A stretch of 64,000 bases of DNA from Rhodococcus sp. 1168 (lineage in GTDB: Bacteria; Actinomycetota; Actinomycetes; Mycobacteriales; Mycobacteriaceae), in the NCBI RefSeq assembly GCF_002091955.1, contig NZ_MKKY01000090.1, positions 5,001 through 69,000 on the forward strand. The letters are read 5' to 3'. Below the pieces are notes generated by a model that made no database searches, was not told where the DNA came from, and was given only the letters and a program-made list of their open reading frames with translations. A program made the position numbers and the translations under genes. Of the stretch, positions 1 to 11,499 are shown in pieces; positions within the stretch are counted from its first letter, which is position 1; every line of letters starts with the position of its first letter.

Positions 1-270
1 GCCTTGGTAGGCCATTACCCCACCAACAAGCTGATAGGCCGCGGGCCCATCCTGCACCGATAAATCTTTCCACCCACCCCCATGCGAGAGCAGGTCATAT
101 CCGGTATTAGACCCAGTTTCCCAGGCTTATCCCAGAGTGCAGGGCAGATCACCCACGTGTTACTCACCCGTTCGCCGCTCGTGTACCCCGAAGGGCCTTA
201 CCGCTCGACTTGCATGTGTTAAGCACGCCGCCAGCGTTCGTCCTGAGCCAGGATCAAACTCTCCGTAAAA
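1..270 (-). rRNA. rrs: 16S ribosomal RNA, 5' end (partial)
   Basis: The reverse strand carries the conserved 5' end of bacterial 16S rRNA, including GAGTTTGATCCTGGCTCAG (the 27F primer site) at about 246-264. It runs out of the window at position 1, so only the first ~270 nt are present. The mature 5' end at about 270 is estimated from the usual distance to the 27F site. It lies downstream of murA on the same strand, the arrangement known for mycobacterial rrnA. Confidence 0.97.
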
Positions 271-450
271 GACTCTAGATATCACAGCCGAAGCTGCTAA
301 TCAGTCAAAGACATAAGAGCCAAATCACTAGCAAAAAAACTCAACTAGCTATAAAACAACACCCAACCATAACCACCACAAGCGGATGATCATCGACATC
401 GGATGCTTTCACCAAATATAAAATTCGGCACTGACATTCATCGACACACT

Positions 451-470
451 GTTAAGTTCTCAAAGAACAC
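451..470 (-). promoter_or_regulatory. rRNA leader antitermination/processing element (boxA-like)
   Basis: On the minus strand this reads GTGTTCTTTGAGAACTTAAC. It resembles the conserved leader element upstream of actinobacterial 16S genes that contains the NusB/NusE-binding boxA. It sits in an AT-rich leader of ~250 nt (271-520) between promoter and 16S. The AT-rich stretch is unlike the coding DNA around it and fits a pre-16S processing leader. Confidence 0.7.
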
Positions 471-528
471 GCACACACCACACACCACACGAAAACAATG
501 TTCTCGCAGCGCCTGGGGCAACCGTTCC

Positions 529-557
529 AGCCTATCCCAGCTTGGTCTCGGATGCAA
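529..557 (-). promoter_or_regulatory. rrn promoter, proximal
   Basis: On the minus strand a -35 TTGCAT (552-557), a 17-nt spacer and a -10 TAGGCT (529-534) match the actinobacterial housekeeping consensus (TTGnnn-17-TAnnnT). Transcription would begin near 521, about 250 nt upstream of the mature 16S. The call rests on hexamers and spacing only. Confidence 0.6.
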
Positions 558-675
558 AGATCCGACTCTTGGGGGATATTCTGTTTACTACAAGCCATTG
601 AGACGAACTTTGTACAACCTCGTTTTCCCTGTCCGTGAAGACCGGGTCGGTGTCCGTGTCGCTCTGACTCGACAA

Positions 676-704
676 AAGTTACGCGAGAGTGGACCCCTAA
701 GCAA
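676..704 (-). promoter_or_regulatory. rrn promoter, distal
   Basis: On the minus strand a -35 TTGCTT (699-704), a 17-nt spacer and a -10 TAACTT (676-681) form a second housekeeping-type promoter 147 bp upstream of the proximal one. Tandem promoters are usual for rRNA operons, and mycobacterial rrnA downstream of murA also has several. Confidence 0.5.
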
Positions 705-1570
705 ATCGCCTGCTCACGGGTGCTTGGCCTCGCATCGGCCCAGCTCAGAGGTCGGTAGAAACTGCCGCGCCCCCCAATTGAGCGACCTTCGCCGATTGTG
801 ACGCCCGACATAGTGTGCATCTGCGCCGTCGAGACGGATTGCGGACGTCCCTGGGCGCCTGGAATCAGGCATCGCGACAGCGGGTGAACTACTACTCCTG
901 CATACGTACCCATCGGCACCTGAACTGCTTCGGCGACCATCTCGCCGTCGCTCGCTCTTCGGACCGCCGGCCGTAGTCACTCGCTAGCGGAGCACACACC
1001 TCTGCACCATCGCGTCTGTGACTGATGCACGTAAGGACCCACCCGCGGCCGATGATCAGCACAAAGCCCACTCGCTTCCTACGGTTCGATACCGAAGACA
1101 AGGTGGCGGGATGTCGGAACCATGAGCGAGCACCCCTTCAAGCGAGGAGTGCTGTAGTCGGCCCCTCGTCGAGCAAGGCTTGAAAACTCACAGTGGAGAC
1201 AGTGGAATTTCCCAGCCCGGCGAAGAAGATATCTCCTGTACCGGATCCGCGCGCGGTCACCGGCCACACACCGCGGCCGCCCACTCCCGAACTGCTACAG
1301 CGCCTGGTGCGTGGACGTCGCCGCTCTTGTCGATCACACCAGGCGGACACCCCATGCAACTTCGAGCGAGGAGGGGCGCATCGCACAGTGCCAGAGTGCC
1401 CGAAACATCCTCTGGCACTGCCGAATCCAGCAGATTCAAACCCCACTGACCAATCGGCTGGCCGCGTTCGGCGCAGATACGCCGTACCTCGACCTCACCG
1501 GTGTTTCTTCGCCCCAAGCGGTCGACCCACACCTGGCTCCCGGACTACTTCACGGGATATCTGGCACCAC
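705..1570. other. murA-rrs intergenic region
   Basis: About 860 bp between the murA hairpin and the rrn promoters. Reading frames here are short, differ between strands and show no recognisable domain. I see no tRNA or repeat. It may hold further rrn promoters or upstream activating sequence, but I could not pick out a convincing third hexamer pair. Confidence 0.4.
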
Positions 1571-1600
1571 GTGCCCCAGCGCTCTGATCGTCTGGGGCAC
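1571..1600 (-). terminator. hairpin after murA
   Basis: A perfect 9-bp inverted repeat, GTGCCCCAG (1571-1579) and CTGGGGCAC (1592-1600), with a 12-nt loop lies 34 bp beyond the murA stop codon. No U-tract follows on the minus strand, so this is either a U-less actinobacterial terminator or a 3'-end stabilising hairpin separating murA from the rRNA operon. Confidence 0.5.
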
Positions 1601-1633
1601 CGATCTCGCCCTGAACCAGCGGCCTGGAGACCT

Positions 1634-2923
1634 CTACTGCAAAAGTTCCGTCACCGACGGCTCGGATTCTTCGCTCACACGCTCTATGTTCCCGCCGAGG
1701 TCGGTCAGGTTCTCGACGAACTTCGGATATCCACGGTCTATGTGGAAGACGTCGTGAACTTCGGTGACGCCATCGGCACACAAACCAGCCAGCACCAAGC
1801 CTGCTCCTGCCCTGATGTCCGAGGACCACACCGGGGCGCTGGACAGCTGAGGCACACCGCGAACGACCGCATGATGCCCATCTGTTCTTGCATCGGCCCC
1901 CAACCGGATCATCTCTTCGACAAAGCGGAAACGCGCCTCGAACACGTTCTCGGTGATCATCGACGTGCCGTTCGCTACAGCGGCCAATCCGATCGCCATG
2001 GGCTGCAGATCCGTCGGGAAACCGGGGAAGGGCAAGGTCGCAAAATTGACGGCTGTCGGACGCTCGTGTTGAACGACGCGGAATCCGTCGACCTCCAGGC
2101 TTATTTCGGATCCCGCGGAGCGCAGCTTGTCGAGGACAAGGGAGAGGTGCTTGGGGTTGACACCACGAACACGGACATCGCCGCGCGTCATGGCCGCAGC
2201 AATACCCCAGGTAGCCGCCACGATGCGATCGCCGATAACTCGATGAGTCGTCGGCTTCAAGGACTCGACACCCTTGATCGTCAAAGTGGAGGTGCCAGCG
2301 CCCGATACCTGAGCCCCCATGTTGTTGAGCATGTTGCACACATCGACGATGTCCGGTTCACGGGCGGCGTTGTCGATGACGGTTTCACCCTTGGCAAGTA
2401 CAGCGGCCATCAAAATGTTCTCGGTAGCCCCGACCGAGGGAAAGGCCAGGCGAATGTTGGCCCCGCGTAGCTCGTCGGCCTCTGCCACTACACAACCGTG
2501 CTGGATTTCGCTGTGCGCGCCGAGCAAACGGAGACCGGATTGATGCATGTCGAGGGGGCGCGAACCGATCGCATCGCCACCGGGGAGAGCAACCACCGCA
2601 CGCTTGCACCGAGCGACCAGCGGCCCCAACACGCAGACCGATGCCCTGAACTGTTTGACTGCTGGAAAATCTGCATGATATTTCGGCTCTGCCGGCGTGG
2701 TGACGTGTACGACCGAACCCTCGAGTACAACCTCGCAGCCCAGGCCTCGCAAAACCTCGCCCATCAGGGGAACATCGAGTATGTCGGGACAATTGGTGAT
2801 GGTGCTCGTACCCTCGGCCAACAAGGTCGCCGCCATCAACTTGAGCACGCTGTTCTTCGCACCGCCGACAGACACCTCGCCGACGAGTCGGTTTCCTCCG
2901 GATACCAAAAAGCGTTCGCTCAC
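1634..2923 (-). CDS. murA: UDP-N-acetylglucosamine 1-carboxyvinyltransferase MurA
   Basis: This cytoplasmic enzyme adds enolpyruvate from PEP to UDP-GlcNAc, the first committed step of peptidoglycan synthesis. The 429-aa protein has the normal family length and the EPSP-synthase fold, with the conserved N-terminal Lys/Asn ([13 protein letters not shown], about 20-33) and an [13 protein letters not shown] loop near 113-125. In E. coli this loop carries catalytic Cys115, the target of fosfomycin. Here the residue is Asp117, the same substitution as in M. tuberculosis MurA, which makes the enzyme intrinsically fosfomycin-insensitive. It is divergent from cobO with only 54 bp between the starts. 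A 16S rRNA gene follows on the same strand, as in mycobacteria. The ATG at 2923 gives an N-terminus typical for the family. Confidence 0.97.
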   Translation of the reverse strand: MSERFLVSGGNRLVGEVSVGGAKNSVLKLMAATLLAEGTSTITNCPDILDVPLMGEVLRGLGCEVVLEGSVVHVTTPAEPKYHADFPAVKQFRASVCVLGPLVARCKRAVVALPGGDAIGSRPLDMHQSGLRLLGAHSEIQHGCVVAEADELRGANIRLAFPSVGATENILMAAVLAKGETVIDNAAREPDIVDVCNMLNNMGAQVSGAGTSTLTIKGVESLKPTTHRVIGDRIVAATWGIAAAMTRGDVRVRGVNPKHLSLVLDKLRSAGSEISLEVDGFRVVQHERPTAVNFATLPFPGFPTDLQPMAIGLAAVANGTSMITENVFEARFRFVEEMIRLGADARTDGHHAVVRGVPQLSSAPVWSSDIRAGAGLVLAGLCADGVTEVHDVFHIDRGYPKFVENLTDLGGNIERVSEESEPSVTELLQ

Positions 2924-2977
2924 GGTTCAACAGCGTAGCCGGGCCTGTCTCCCCCACTGGAGCGGTACCGTTGCTCC

Positions 2978-3562
2978 ATGGCTGTGCACTTGACCCGTAT
3001 CTACACTCGCACCGGTGACGACGGGACAACCGGACTGAGCGACTTCTCCCGTGTCACCAAGAACGACCCCCGCCTCGTTGCCTACGCCGACTGCGACGAA
3101 ACCAACGCAAGCCTCGGAGTGGTTCTGGCACTTGGGAATCCGCCGGAGAACATCGTCAAGGTCATTCGAACGATTCAAAGCGATCTGTTCGACGCGGGCG
3201 CTGATCTATCCACACCTGTCGTCGCGGAACCCAAATACCCACCGTTGCGTATCGATCAGTCGTACATCGACAGATTGGAACAGTGGTGCGACGAGTTCAA
3301 TGAAGAACTGGAGCCGTTGACGTCGTTCATACTCCCAGGTGGAACACCTCTCGGAGCGCTACTGCACACGGCTCGGACGGTCGCTCGACGCGCCGAACGG
3401 GCTGCATGGGCCGCTGTCGACGCGAGTCCCGAGGACACCAGCACGTTGCCGTCCAAATACTTGAACAGGCTTTCCGATCTACTGTTCATCCTCAGTAGGT
3501 ATGCCAATCCCGGCGGCGATGTTCAGTGGGTTCCGGGAGCCTCGCGCTCTACCGGCGAGTGA
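2978..3562 (+). CDS. cobO: Cob(I)yrinic acid a,c-diamide adenosyltransferase, PduO type
   Basis: The 194-aa protein belongs to the PduO/EutT-type ATP:corrinoid adenosyltransferases, which transfer the adenosyl group of ATP to cob(I)alamin to make adenosylcobalamin. Diagnostic features are the N-terminal IYTRTGDDGTTGLSDFSRV (about 8-26), which binds ATP, the YADCDETNASLG segment (about 37-48), and the C-terminal RRAERAAWAA and LNRLSDLLFILSRYAN helices that build the trimer interface. The product may serve methylmalonyl-CoA mutase, which is relevant because the valine operon in this window ends in propionyl-CoA. It is transcribed divergently from murA and convergently with the DUF2550 gene. PduO-type enzymes are named cobO, pduO or mmaB in different annotations. 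Confidence 0.93.
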   Translation: MAVHLTRIYTRTGDDGTTGLSDFSRVTKNDPRLVAYADCDETNASLGVVLALGNPPENIVKVIRTIQSDLFDAGADLSTPVVAEPKYPPLRIDQSYIDRLEQWCDEFNEELEPLTSFILPGGTPLGALLHTARTVARRAERAAWAAVDASPEDTSTLPSKYLNRLSDLLFILSRYANPGGDVQWVPGASRSTGE

Positions 3563-3586
3563 TCAGGGTCGAACGCCATCGGGGAA

Positions 3587-4024
3587 TCACACTGCCGGCC
3601 GTCCGCGCTGTGATCTTCCTGAGGGACGCGACTCCAGCCACGACATGAAAGCGGTCCGCGCGCCGCGGTCCAGGGCGATCTCGAAGTGGCGGCCGGCGTC
3701 GGACAGCTCCAGCACAGCGATCTCGTCACTCATGATGTCGAATTCGTTCTCGCGGGGCTTACGCCGCTCGCCGACCTCGATGCCCTGACGGGTCAACTTG
3801 TGGTCCGGCCCCGGACGCAAGCTCGAGAGTTTGAAGAACACTACGGTGTTGTCGCCGTACCGGATGACGCCATGTCGCCATCCGCTTCCCCCCGAAGAGG
3901 GCTTCACGCGCATGATCGCGGCGGTTCCGCCTCCGCGAACGATGTACAGGCGATACAGGAAAGCCGCGACGATTGCTGCGAGCAGCGCAATCAGAATGAT
4001 CAGAACAATCACTCCGATGCGCAT
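3587..4024 (-). CDS. DUF2550 family membrane-anchored protein
   Basis: This 145-aa protein has one N-terminal membrane helix (about residues 2-24, IGVIVLIILIALLAAIVAAF) followed by a basic cytoplasmic domain with WRHGVIRYGDNTVVFFKL and a C-terminal SWLESRPSGRSQRGRP tail. It corresponds to the DUF2550 family that follows atpC in mycobacteria (Rv1312 type). Function is unknown. I chose the ATG at 4024, preceded by GGAG at 8 nt. A longer frame runs upstream but overlaps atpC and would bury the membrane helix behind a non-conserved basic stretch. It lies 31 bp after atpC and is probably the last gene of the ATP synthase transcript. Confidence 0.88.
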   Translation of the reverse strand: MRIGVIVLIILIALLAAIVAAFLYRLYIVRGGGTAAIMRVKPSSGGSGWRHGVIRYGDNTVVFFKLSSLRPGPDHKLTRQGIEVGERRKPRENEFDIMSDEIAVLELSDAGRHFEIALDRGARTAFMSWLESRPSGRSQRGRPAV

Positions 4025-4055
4025 TTCGCAGACTCCGTCGCGGCTTCTCGTTGAT

Positions 4056-4439
4056 CTAGGCGCGCTCAGCAGCGCGAATTCGGCCCTTCGCGATTGCGAG
4101 GGCTTCCTTGTCGTCGCCGCCTGCGTCGAGCACCGAGCGAGCTGCATCTACGTCGATGTCCTGAGCGAAGTCCGCAGACTCCGCCAGCACGGTGACGGTT
4201 TTTCCAGTGACCGACAAGAATCCGCCGTGCACAGCAGCGACGATCTTCTCTCCGTCGGTCGTGGTGATGGACACGGTCCCGGCCTCGACCAGCTGGCCCA
4301 ATACGGGCTCGTGCCCCACCATGATCCCGATCTCGCCTTCCGTGGTCTGAGCGCTCACCAGGGTCGCGTTACCGGACCACAGTTTCTGCTCGACCGCGAC
4401 GAGTGAAACCTCCATGCCGTTCGTTTCCGAAGAAGTCAC
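4056..4439 (-). CDS. atpC: F1Fo ATP synthase subunit epsilon
   Basis: The 127-aa epsilon subunit forms part of the central stalk with gamma and can inhibit ATP hydrolysis. The N-terminal beta-sandwich is visible ([48 protein letters not shown]), followed by a short helical C-terminus as in other actinobacteria. The start at 4439, 6 nt after atpD, has no clear Shine-Dalgarno. An internal ATG at 4415 is preceded by GGAAA at 8 nt and gives MEVSLVAVE, closer to other actinobacterial N-termini, so the true start may be there. Confidence 0.95.
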   Translation of the reverse strand: MTSSETNGMEVSLVAVEQKLWSGNATLVSAQTTEGEIGIMVGHEPVLGQLVEAGTVSITTTDGEKIVAAVHGGFLSVTGKTVTVLAESADFAQDIDVDAARSVLDAGGDDKEALAIAKGRIRAAERA

Positions 4440-4445
4440 GTCGGG

Positions 4446-5897
<1,452 letters not shown>

Positions 5898-6872
5898 TTA
5901 GTCACTTCCTGCGCTGTCAGCCAACGCGTTAGCGCCACCGACGATTTCGCTGATTTCCTGGGTGATCTGGGCCTGCCGAGCCTGGTTAGCCTGACGGCTG
6001 AGAGTCTCGACCAATTCGTTCGCGTTGTCCGTCGCGGCCTTCATAGCTGTGCGGCGCGCAGCCGACTCGGACGCAGCCGCATCGAGCAGCGAGGAGTAGA
6101 TCCTCGTGCTGATGTACTTCGGCAGCAGAGCCGACAGAAGCGTTCCTGCCTCTGGCTCGAAGTCGTACTGGGCCTGGACATCGGACGCAGACGGAGAGTC
6201 GGTGAGTGCATCCGCACCCATTTCGATTTCTTCGTCCGTGTACGAGACCTCCAGCGGAGCCATCCGACGCACCTCGGGCTTTTGCGTCAGCATCGACACG
6301 AAACGTGTGTAGACAATGTGCAATTCGTCGACACCTTCGATGGTGCCTTCACCGTTCGGCGCATCGACTTCGTTGCCAGAACCTGCCATGAAGAGCTCGA
6401 CCAGATGCTTACTGGCCTTGGCTGCGTCGGCGTAACCGGGCTCCTGTGAGAAGCCCGTCCATGCTGCCTTCACATCGCGCTCACGGAAGGTGTAGTAACC
6501 GAGCCCTTTCGCACCGAGCACGTAGATGACTGGATCCTTGCCCTCTTTGCGGAGAAGCTGGAAAAGCTCTTCCGCTTCCTTGAGGACGTTGGAGTTGTAG
6601 CCACCACACATTCCACGGTCGCTGGTAACAACCAGAACCGCAGCCCGCTTCGGCTCGGGACGCTCGTTCAGTAGCGGGTGGTCCAGCGAACCGGACGCAC
6701 TCGCCAAAGCCGAGAGCACATTGGTGATCTCCTCCGCGTACGGCTTCGACGCCGCAACGCGGGCCTGCGCCTTGATGATTCGCGATGTCGCGATCAATTC
6801 TTGCGCTTTGGTGATCTTCTTGGTCGAGTTGACCGACTTGATCCGGGAACGCAGCTCGAGAATGCTTGCCAT
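5898..6872 (-). CDS. atpG: F1Fo ATP synthase subunit gamma
   Basis: Gamma is the rotating shaft connecting the c-ring to the alpha/beta hexamer. The 324-aa protein has the diagnostic N-terminal coiled coil ([22 protein letters not shown]), the central Rossmann-like domain ([18 protein letters not shown]) and the C-terminal helix ([29 protein letters not shown], split here only for description). Mycobacterial and related gamma subunits carry a small extra loop in the Rossmann domain. The segment [20 protein letters not shown] may be that insertion. It sits between atpA (54-nt gap) and atpD (3-nt gap). Confidence 0.98.
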   Translation of the reverse strand: MASILELRSRIKSVNSTKKITKAQELIATSRIIKAQARVAASKPYAEEITNVLSALASASGSLDHPLLNERPEPKRAAVLVVTSDRGMCGGYNSNVLKEAEELFQLLRKEGKDPVIYVLGAKGLGYYTFRERDVKAAWTGFSQEPGYADAAKASKHLVELFMAGSGNEVDAPNGEGTIEGVDELHIVYTRFVSMLTQKPEVRRMAPLEVSYTDEEIEMGADALTDSPSASDVQAQYDFEPEAGTLLSALLPKYISTRIYSSLLDAAASESAARRTAMKAATDNANELVETLSRQANQARQAQITQEISEIVGGANALADSAGSD

Positions 6873-6926
6873 CTAGCTGTTCACGCTCCCTTCTCTACTC
6901 GTGAGAACACTGATCATGTCGCTGAC

Positions 6927-8570
6927 CTACTTGCTGACTGTCTTGCGAGTGACGTTGACCTGTTCCTGGTTAACCTCGTCGGCGTTCAGCGTGTCCGCTT
7001 CTGCCTCGTTGACCACCCGGTTGCCCTCGGAATCCAGGAAGCCTGACTTGAACTTCTCGGTTGCCTCGGTCAGAGCCTTCTGCGCGTCATCGTCGAGAGC
7101 CTTACCGCCGGCAATGCTCTCGTAGACGCCACCGGCGTTGCGGTGCAGGTCTTCGAGCAGTTCGGTCTCGAACCGGCGTACGTCGGCGACCGGCACGGAG
7201 TCGAATGCACCCTGACCAGCGAGCCAGATCGAGACGATCTGATCTTCGACGGCGACCGGGGAGTACTGATCCTGCTTGAGCAGTTCGACCAGACGAGCGC
7301 CACGCTCGAGCTGCGCCTTGGAGGCGGAGTCGAGGTCGGAAGCGAAAGCCGAGAAGGCTTCGAGCTCACGGAACTGAGCGAGCTCGAGACGCAGCGAACC
7401 GGAGACCTTCTTCATGCCCTTGGTCTGCGCAGCGCCACCGACACGAGAGACGGAGATGCCGACGTTGATGGCCGGCCGAACACCCTTGTTGAACAGGTCG
7501 GACTCGAGGAAGACCTGACCGTCGGTGATCGAAATGACGTTGGTCGGGATGTATGCCGAGACGTCGTTGGCCTTGGTTTCGATGATCGGCAATGCCGTCA
7601 GCGAACCGCCACCCAGTTCGTCGGACAGCTTCGCCGAGCGTTCCAGCAAACGGGAGTGCAAGTAGAAGACGTCACCGGGGTATGCCTCACGGCCCGGCGG
7701 GCGACGCAGCAGCAGCGAGATGGCACGGTATGCCTCGGCCTGCTTGGTCAGGTCGTCGAACACGATCAGAACGTGCTTACCCTGGTACATCCAGTGCTGG
7801 CCGATGGCCGAGCCGGTGTACGGAGCAAGCCACTTGAAACCGGCAGAGTCGGATGCAGGAGCCGCGACGATTGTCGTGTACTCGAGCGCTCCGCGCTCCT
7901 CGAGAGCAGCCTTGACGCCTGCAATCGTGGAACCCTTCTGACCGATGGCGACATAGATGCAGCGAACCTGCTTGTTCTCGTCGCCGCTCTCCCAGTTGGC
8001 CTTCTGGTTCAGAATCGCGTCGATGCAGACCGCAGTTTTGCCGGTCTTGCGGTCACCGATGATGAGCTGGCGCTGTCCACGGCCGATCGGGGTCATCGCG
8101 TCGATGGCCTTGATTCCGGTCTGGAGCGGCTCTTCGACGGGCTGACGCTCGAGCACCGAGGCTGCCTGCAGCTCGAGAGCGCGAGTCTCGCTGGATTCGA
8201 TGTCCCCGAGGCCGTCGATAGGCTGTCCGAGAGGGTTGACAACGCGACCGAGGTAGCCGTCGCCGACGGGGACGGAAAGAACGTCACCGGTCCGCTTGAC
8301 TTCCTGGCCCTCTTCGATGTGCTCGTAGTCACCGAGGATGACGGCACCGATTTCGGTGGCGTCGAGGTTGAGCGCAACACCGAGCACTCCACCGGGGAAT
8401 TCGAGCAGCTCGTTGGACATAGCCGACGGCAGTCCCGACACATGGGCGATTCCGTCGCTCGTGTCAGTAACCGTGCCGACCTCCTCGCGGGAGGACTCCG
8501 GTGAGTAGCTCGCGGTGAAGTTCTCGATCGCGCTACGGATCTCGTCGGAGGAGATCGTCAGCTCCGCCAT
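6927..8570 (-). CDS. atpA: F1Fo ATP synthase subunit alpha
   Basis: This is the non-catalytic nucleotide-binding subunit of F1. The 547-aa protein has the Walker A GDRKTGKT (172-179), the [18 protein letters not shown] segment, the [15 protein letters not shown]alker B region and the arginine-finger loop [14 protein letters not shown]. It extends about 35 aa past the usual end (residues ~515-547, [21 protein letters not shown]). This matches the C-terminal extension of mycobacterial and related alpha subunits, which is known to suppress ATP hydrolysis. That role is inferred from the relatives, not shown here. Confidence 0.98.
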   Translation of the reverse strand: MAELTISSDEIRSAIENFTASYSPESSREEVGTVTDTSDGIAHVSGLPSAMSNELLEFPGGVLGVALNLDATEIGAVILGDYEHIEEGQEVKRTGDVLSVPVGDGYLGRVVNPLGQPIDGLGDIESSETRALELQAASVLERQPVEEPLQTGIKAIDAMTPIGRGQRQLIIGDRKTGKTAVCIDAILNQKANWESGDENKQVRCIYVAIGQKGSTIAGVKAALEERGALEYTTIVAAPASDSAGFKWLAPYTGSAIGQHWMYQGKHVLIVFDDLTKQAEAYRAISLLLRRPPGREAYPGDVFYLHSRLLERSAKLSDELGGGSLTALPIIETKANDVSAYIPTNVISITDGQVFLESDLFNKGVRPAINVGISVSRVGGAAQTKGMKKVSGSLRLELAQFRELEAFSAFASDLDSASKAQLERGARLVELLKQDQYSPVAVEDQIVSIWLAGQGAFDSVPVADVRRFETELLEDLHRNAGGVYESIAGGKALDDDAQKALTEATEKFKSGFLDSEGNRVVNEAEADTLNADEVNQEQVNVTRKTVSK

Positions 8571-8661
8571 ATTTTTTCCTGCTCTTCCTTAAATGATCGC
8601 GGTGTCCAAGGCTTCGAATTTTCGAAGCTCTTCTTATCGGACTGTGGTGTCCGTAATCGGA

Positions 8662-9489
8662 CTACTTGAGTGTCTTTCGCAATGCAGCGAGGCGGCCTGC
8701 CCCACTACCGTCGATGACCTCGTCGCCTATCCGGACCACGAGTCCGCTGAGCAGTTCGGTATCGACCTCGACATGAACGGTGACCGGCTTGCCGTAGGTC
8801 CGGGTCAGCGTCGCGGTCAGCTTTTCGAGCTGACTGTCATTGAGTGGAGCCGCACTGGAGACGTGCGCAACGATTTGGTTGCGCACCTGCGCGGCAAGTC
8901 CTGCCAGCTGATCGAAAGCGTCGGCGGGCGCCGCTTTGCGGAGTCGACCGACGGACTGGAGCGCCAACGCCTCGGTAACTGCTGTCACCTTGCCGTAGAG
9001 CAGGCGTCCGAGAAGTTCGCGTTTCGCGTGAACAGGCTTGCCGAGATCCGACAGGTTCTGTTCGAGCACGGGGTTGGCTGCCACGATCCGACCCAGCCGG
9101 AACAATTCGTCCTCGACCGTATCGAGCTGATCCTGATCTGCTGCGGCGCGAAGCAGAGCTTCACGTCCCAGTTCGACCAAAGAATTCAGCAGATCCGATG
9201 GCTTGGACCAGCTGTCCGAAACAGCACTCACGAGAATCTTCGTGGTGGTCTCGGACACCTTGCCTGCGAACAGTTGCTCAGCGAGCGCGCTGCGGCGATC
9301 GGCCGAAACCGACGCATCCGCAAGCGCGGTACGCAACGTGCGCTGCCCGTCGAGCGTCTCCACGACTGCGAAGAGCTCGGCACCCGTCTGCGCGGCAGCA
9401 GCAGTTGCAACTCCTGCCGACGCAGAACCCAGTGCATCGTTCGCAACCGAACGCGTGCGGGCAAGAGCCTCACGAGAAGTTGCGTACAT
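8662..9489 (-). CDS. atpH: F1Fo ATP synthase subunit delta, long form
   Basis: Delta links the b-subunit peripheral stalk to the top of F1. At 275 aa it is ~95 aa longer than the E. coli protein (~177 aa). The N-terminal OSCP-like helices ([42 protein letters not shown]) and the C-terminal domain ([29 protein letters not shown]) bracket the extra sequence. In mycobacteria delta is fused to a second b-like subunit (b-delta, ~446 aa). Here there is no membrane helix in the protein, so delta is unfused but keeps the long delta domain. It starts 7 nt after atpF. Confidence 0.96.
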   Translation of the reverse strand: MYATSREALARTRSVANDALGSASAGVATAAAAQTGAELFAVVETLDGQRTLRTALADASVSADRRSALAEQLFAGKVSETTTKILVSAVSDSWSKPSDLLNSLVELGREALLRAAADQDQLDTVEDELFRLGRIVAANPVLEQNLSDLGKPVHAKRELLGRLLYGKVTAVTEALALQSVGRLRKAAPADAFDQLAGLAAQVRNQIVAHVSSAAPLNDSQLEKLTATLTRTYGKPVTVHVEVDTELLSGLVVRIGDEVIDGSGAGRLAALRKTLK

Positions 9490-9496
9490 GGTTATC

Positions 9497-10060
9497 TCAC
9501 TTTCCGGCTGCAGAGTCAGCGGTGACGGAGTCGAGCTCGCTCAGGAAACGGTCGATCGAGCCTGCTCGCTTCGCCTCGTCGGACAACTGCTCTCCGATGA
9601 CCTTCTCAGCGAGCTCTACTGCTGTGCGTCCGAGATCGCTTCGAAGTTCCGTGACGATCTGCTGACGCTGAGCAACGAGCTGATTGTGGCCTGCGGCCAC
9701 GATCCGGTCGCTCTCTTCCTGCGCCTTCGTCTTCATTTCAGCGAGGATCGCCTGGCCCTGGGTGCGCGCTTCCTCACGGATTTGCGCAGCCTCGGAACGA
9801 GCCTCGGCGAGCTGTGCGTTGTAGTGCTCGAGTGCTGCCTTGGCCTCGGCCTGAGCCTCTTCGGCCTTCTTGATGCCGCCTTCGATCAGATCTCCGCGCT
9901 CGGTCAAGACCTTCTGGAAACTCGGAAGAATGTACTTCCAGAAGATGAAGCCGATGATGGCGATGCAGATCGCAGACCAAACAATGTCGTATGTCGCGGG
10001 GAGCAGAGGATTGATGTCCTCTTCGGCCTCCGCGGCCAAGATTGCGATGTTGGTTGCCAT
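9497..10060 (-). CDS. atpF: F1Fo ATP synthase subunit b
   Basis: This is the peripheral-stalk subunit. The 187-aa protein has one N-terminal membrane helix (about 26-46, [20 protein letters not shown]) followed by a long Ala/Glu/Arg-rich helix ([22 protein letters not shown] onwards) that dimerises and reaches F1. It follows atpE by 7 nt and precedes atpH by 7 nt, consistent with coupled translation. Confidence 0.97.
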   Translation of the reverse strand: MATNIAILAAEAEEDINPLLPATYDIVWSAICIAIIGFIFWKYILPSFQKVLTERGDLIEGGIKKAEEAQAEAKAALEHYNAQLAEARSEAAQIREEARTQGQAILAEMKTKAQEESDRIVAAGHNQLVAQRQQIVTELRSDLGRTAVELAEKVIGEQLSDEAKRAGSIDRFLSELDSVTADSAAGK

Positions 10061-10067
10061 GTGGGGA

Positions 10068-10364
<297 letters not shown>

Positions 10365-10385
10365 TCAGGTCTAGCTAGTGGTGGA

Positions 10386-11177
10386 TCAGTGTGAATCTGC
10401 GTGCAACGCAAGGTCGATGTACACGGCTGTCAGCAGCGCGAAAATGTACGCCTGCAAGCCGATGACCAAGAGTTCGAAGAGAGTGAAGCCGAAACCTGCG
10501 GTCAGCGAGAAAATACCGAAGATCTTCATTCCCGCTGCGGCCTGGAAGAAAAAGAACTGAGTCGCGCTGAAGAACAGCACGAGCATGAGGTGGCCGGCAA
10601 GCATATTGGCCATAAGACGAACAGTCAGCGTGAACGGCCGCAGGATGAAGGTGGAGATGAACTCGACCGGCACCAGAACGAAGTGCAGCGCGAGGGGCAC
10701 ATCCGGAACCACGATGCTGCTCTTGACGTACTTGAACAACCCGTACTTCTTGATACCGACGTAGTTGAACGCCACGTACGCGATCAAAGCCAGAACCAGT
10801 GGCATACCGATTCGAGCGTTGGGCGAGATGTTCAGGAACGGAATCACCGACGAGAGGTTCATGAACAGAACCGCAAAGAAGATGGTCATGATGATGGGCG
10901 CGAACCGTTTGCCCTGCTCTTTACCGAGAATCTCGTCGCAAATCTGCTCTTTGACGAAACTGAGACCGTACTCGACGACGTTCTGCAGCCCACGAGGAAC
11001 GATTTTGGGGCTTCTCATGGCGACCGCGAACAACACTACGAGCACGAGGCTCATCAGGATGCGGATAAGCATCAGCCGGTCGAGTTCGAAGGGGGTCCCT
11101 TCGAACAACACGGCGGGAGGAAAGAAGTCGGATATAGACGGCGGATGGAACTCCGCAGCCAGGTTGGTGACGCTCAG
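10386..11177 (-). CDS. atpB: F1Fo ATP synthase subunit a (probable CTG start)
   Basis: Subunit a forms the proton half-channels against the c-ring. The membrane protein has the conserved stator arginine in VRLMANMLAGH and the C-terminal GLQAYIFALLTAVYI helix. The start needs care. The most upstream ordinary start codon is a GTG at 11111, but it has no Shine-Dalgarno and lies inside FFPPAVLFEGTPFELDR, which looks coding. The frame stays open to a stop at 11208-11210 with no ATG, GTG or TTG. A CTG at 11177 is preceded by GGGAGAG at 4 nt and gives a 263-aa protein beginning (M)SVTNLAAEFHPPSISDFF, close to the usual actinobacterial length. I therefore place the start at CTG 11177. A conservative call would be 10386-11111 (241 aa). 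Confidence 0.9.
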   Translation of the reverse strand: MSVTNLAAEFHPPSISDFFPPAVLFEGTPFELDRLMLIRILMSLVLVVLFAVAMRSPKIVPRGLQNVVEYGLSFVKEQICDEILGKEQGKRFAPIIMTIFFAVLFMNLSSVIPFLNISPNARIGMPLVLALIAYVAFNYVGIKKYGLFKYVKSSIVVPDVPLALHFVLVPVEFISTFILRPFTLTVRLMANMLAGHLMLVLFFSATQFFFFQAAAGMKIFGIFSLTAGFGFTLFELLVIGLQAYIFALLTAVYIDLALHADSH

Positions 11178-11499
11178 CGGTCTCTCCCGTGTTCGGGCCG
11201 CAGACTGCTAAGACTGCGGTTCGATCGGACATTGACGATCTATCAAGTCGACGATATCGGCTCGAGGTCGTCAGCAGCTGAGGCCTTGTCTTCACCGGCC
11301 AGCGTCTGTCGGGTGTCGGCGACTCACGTCGACTCGGCAGCTTGTCGAGCGCGTCTTGAAACTGCTCACGCGCTTTCGGCTACCTGTAAAGATTGTCGTG
11401 CTTGCGAAATGCCCTCTTCGCAGCAGTTCAACCCTCACTTGGTCGGAACTTTATCAACCCAACTACGACGTTGTGTAGGTGGGGCTCTTCTTGACCGAT
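11178..11499. other. intergenic region upstream of atpB
   Basis: About 320 bp between atpB and the AtpI-like gene with no convincing gene on either strand. It probably holds the ATP synthase operon promoter. A TAAAGT hexamer on the minus strand (within TTGATAAAGTTCC, near 11445-11457) is one candidate -10, but I found no matching -35. Confidence 0.4.

Noticed and set aside
1193-2470. 425-codon plus-strand frame opposite the murA 3' half and its downstream region
   Set aside because: It overlaps murA fully in antisense, has no recognisable motif, and its composition is that of a shadow frame.
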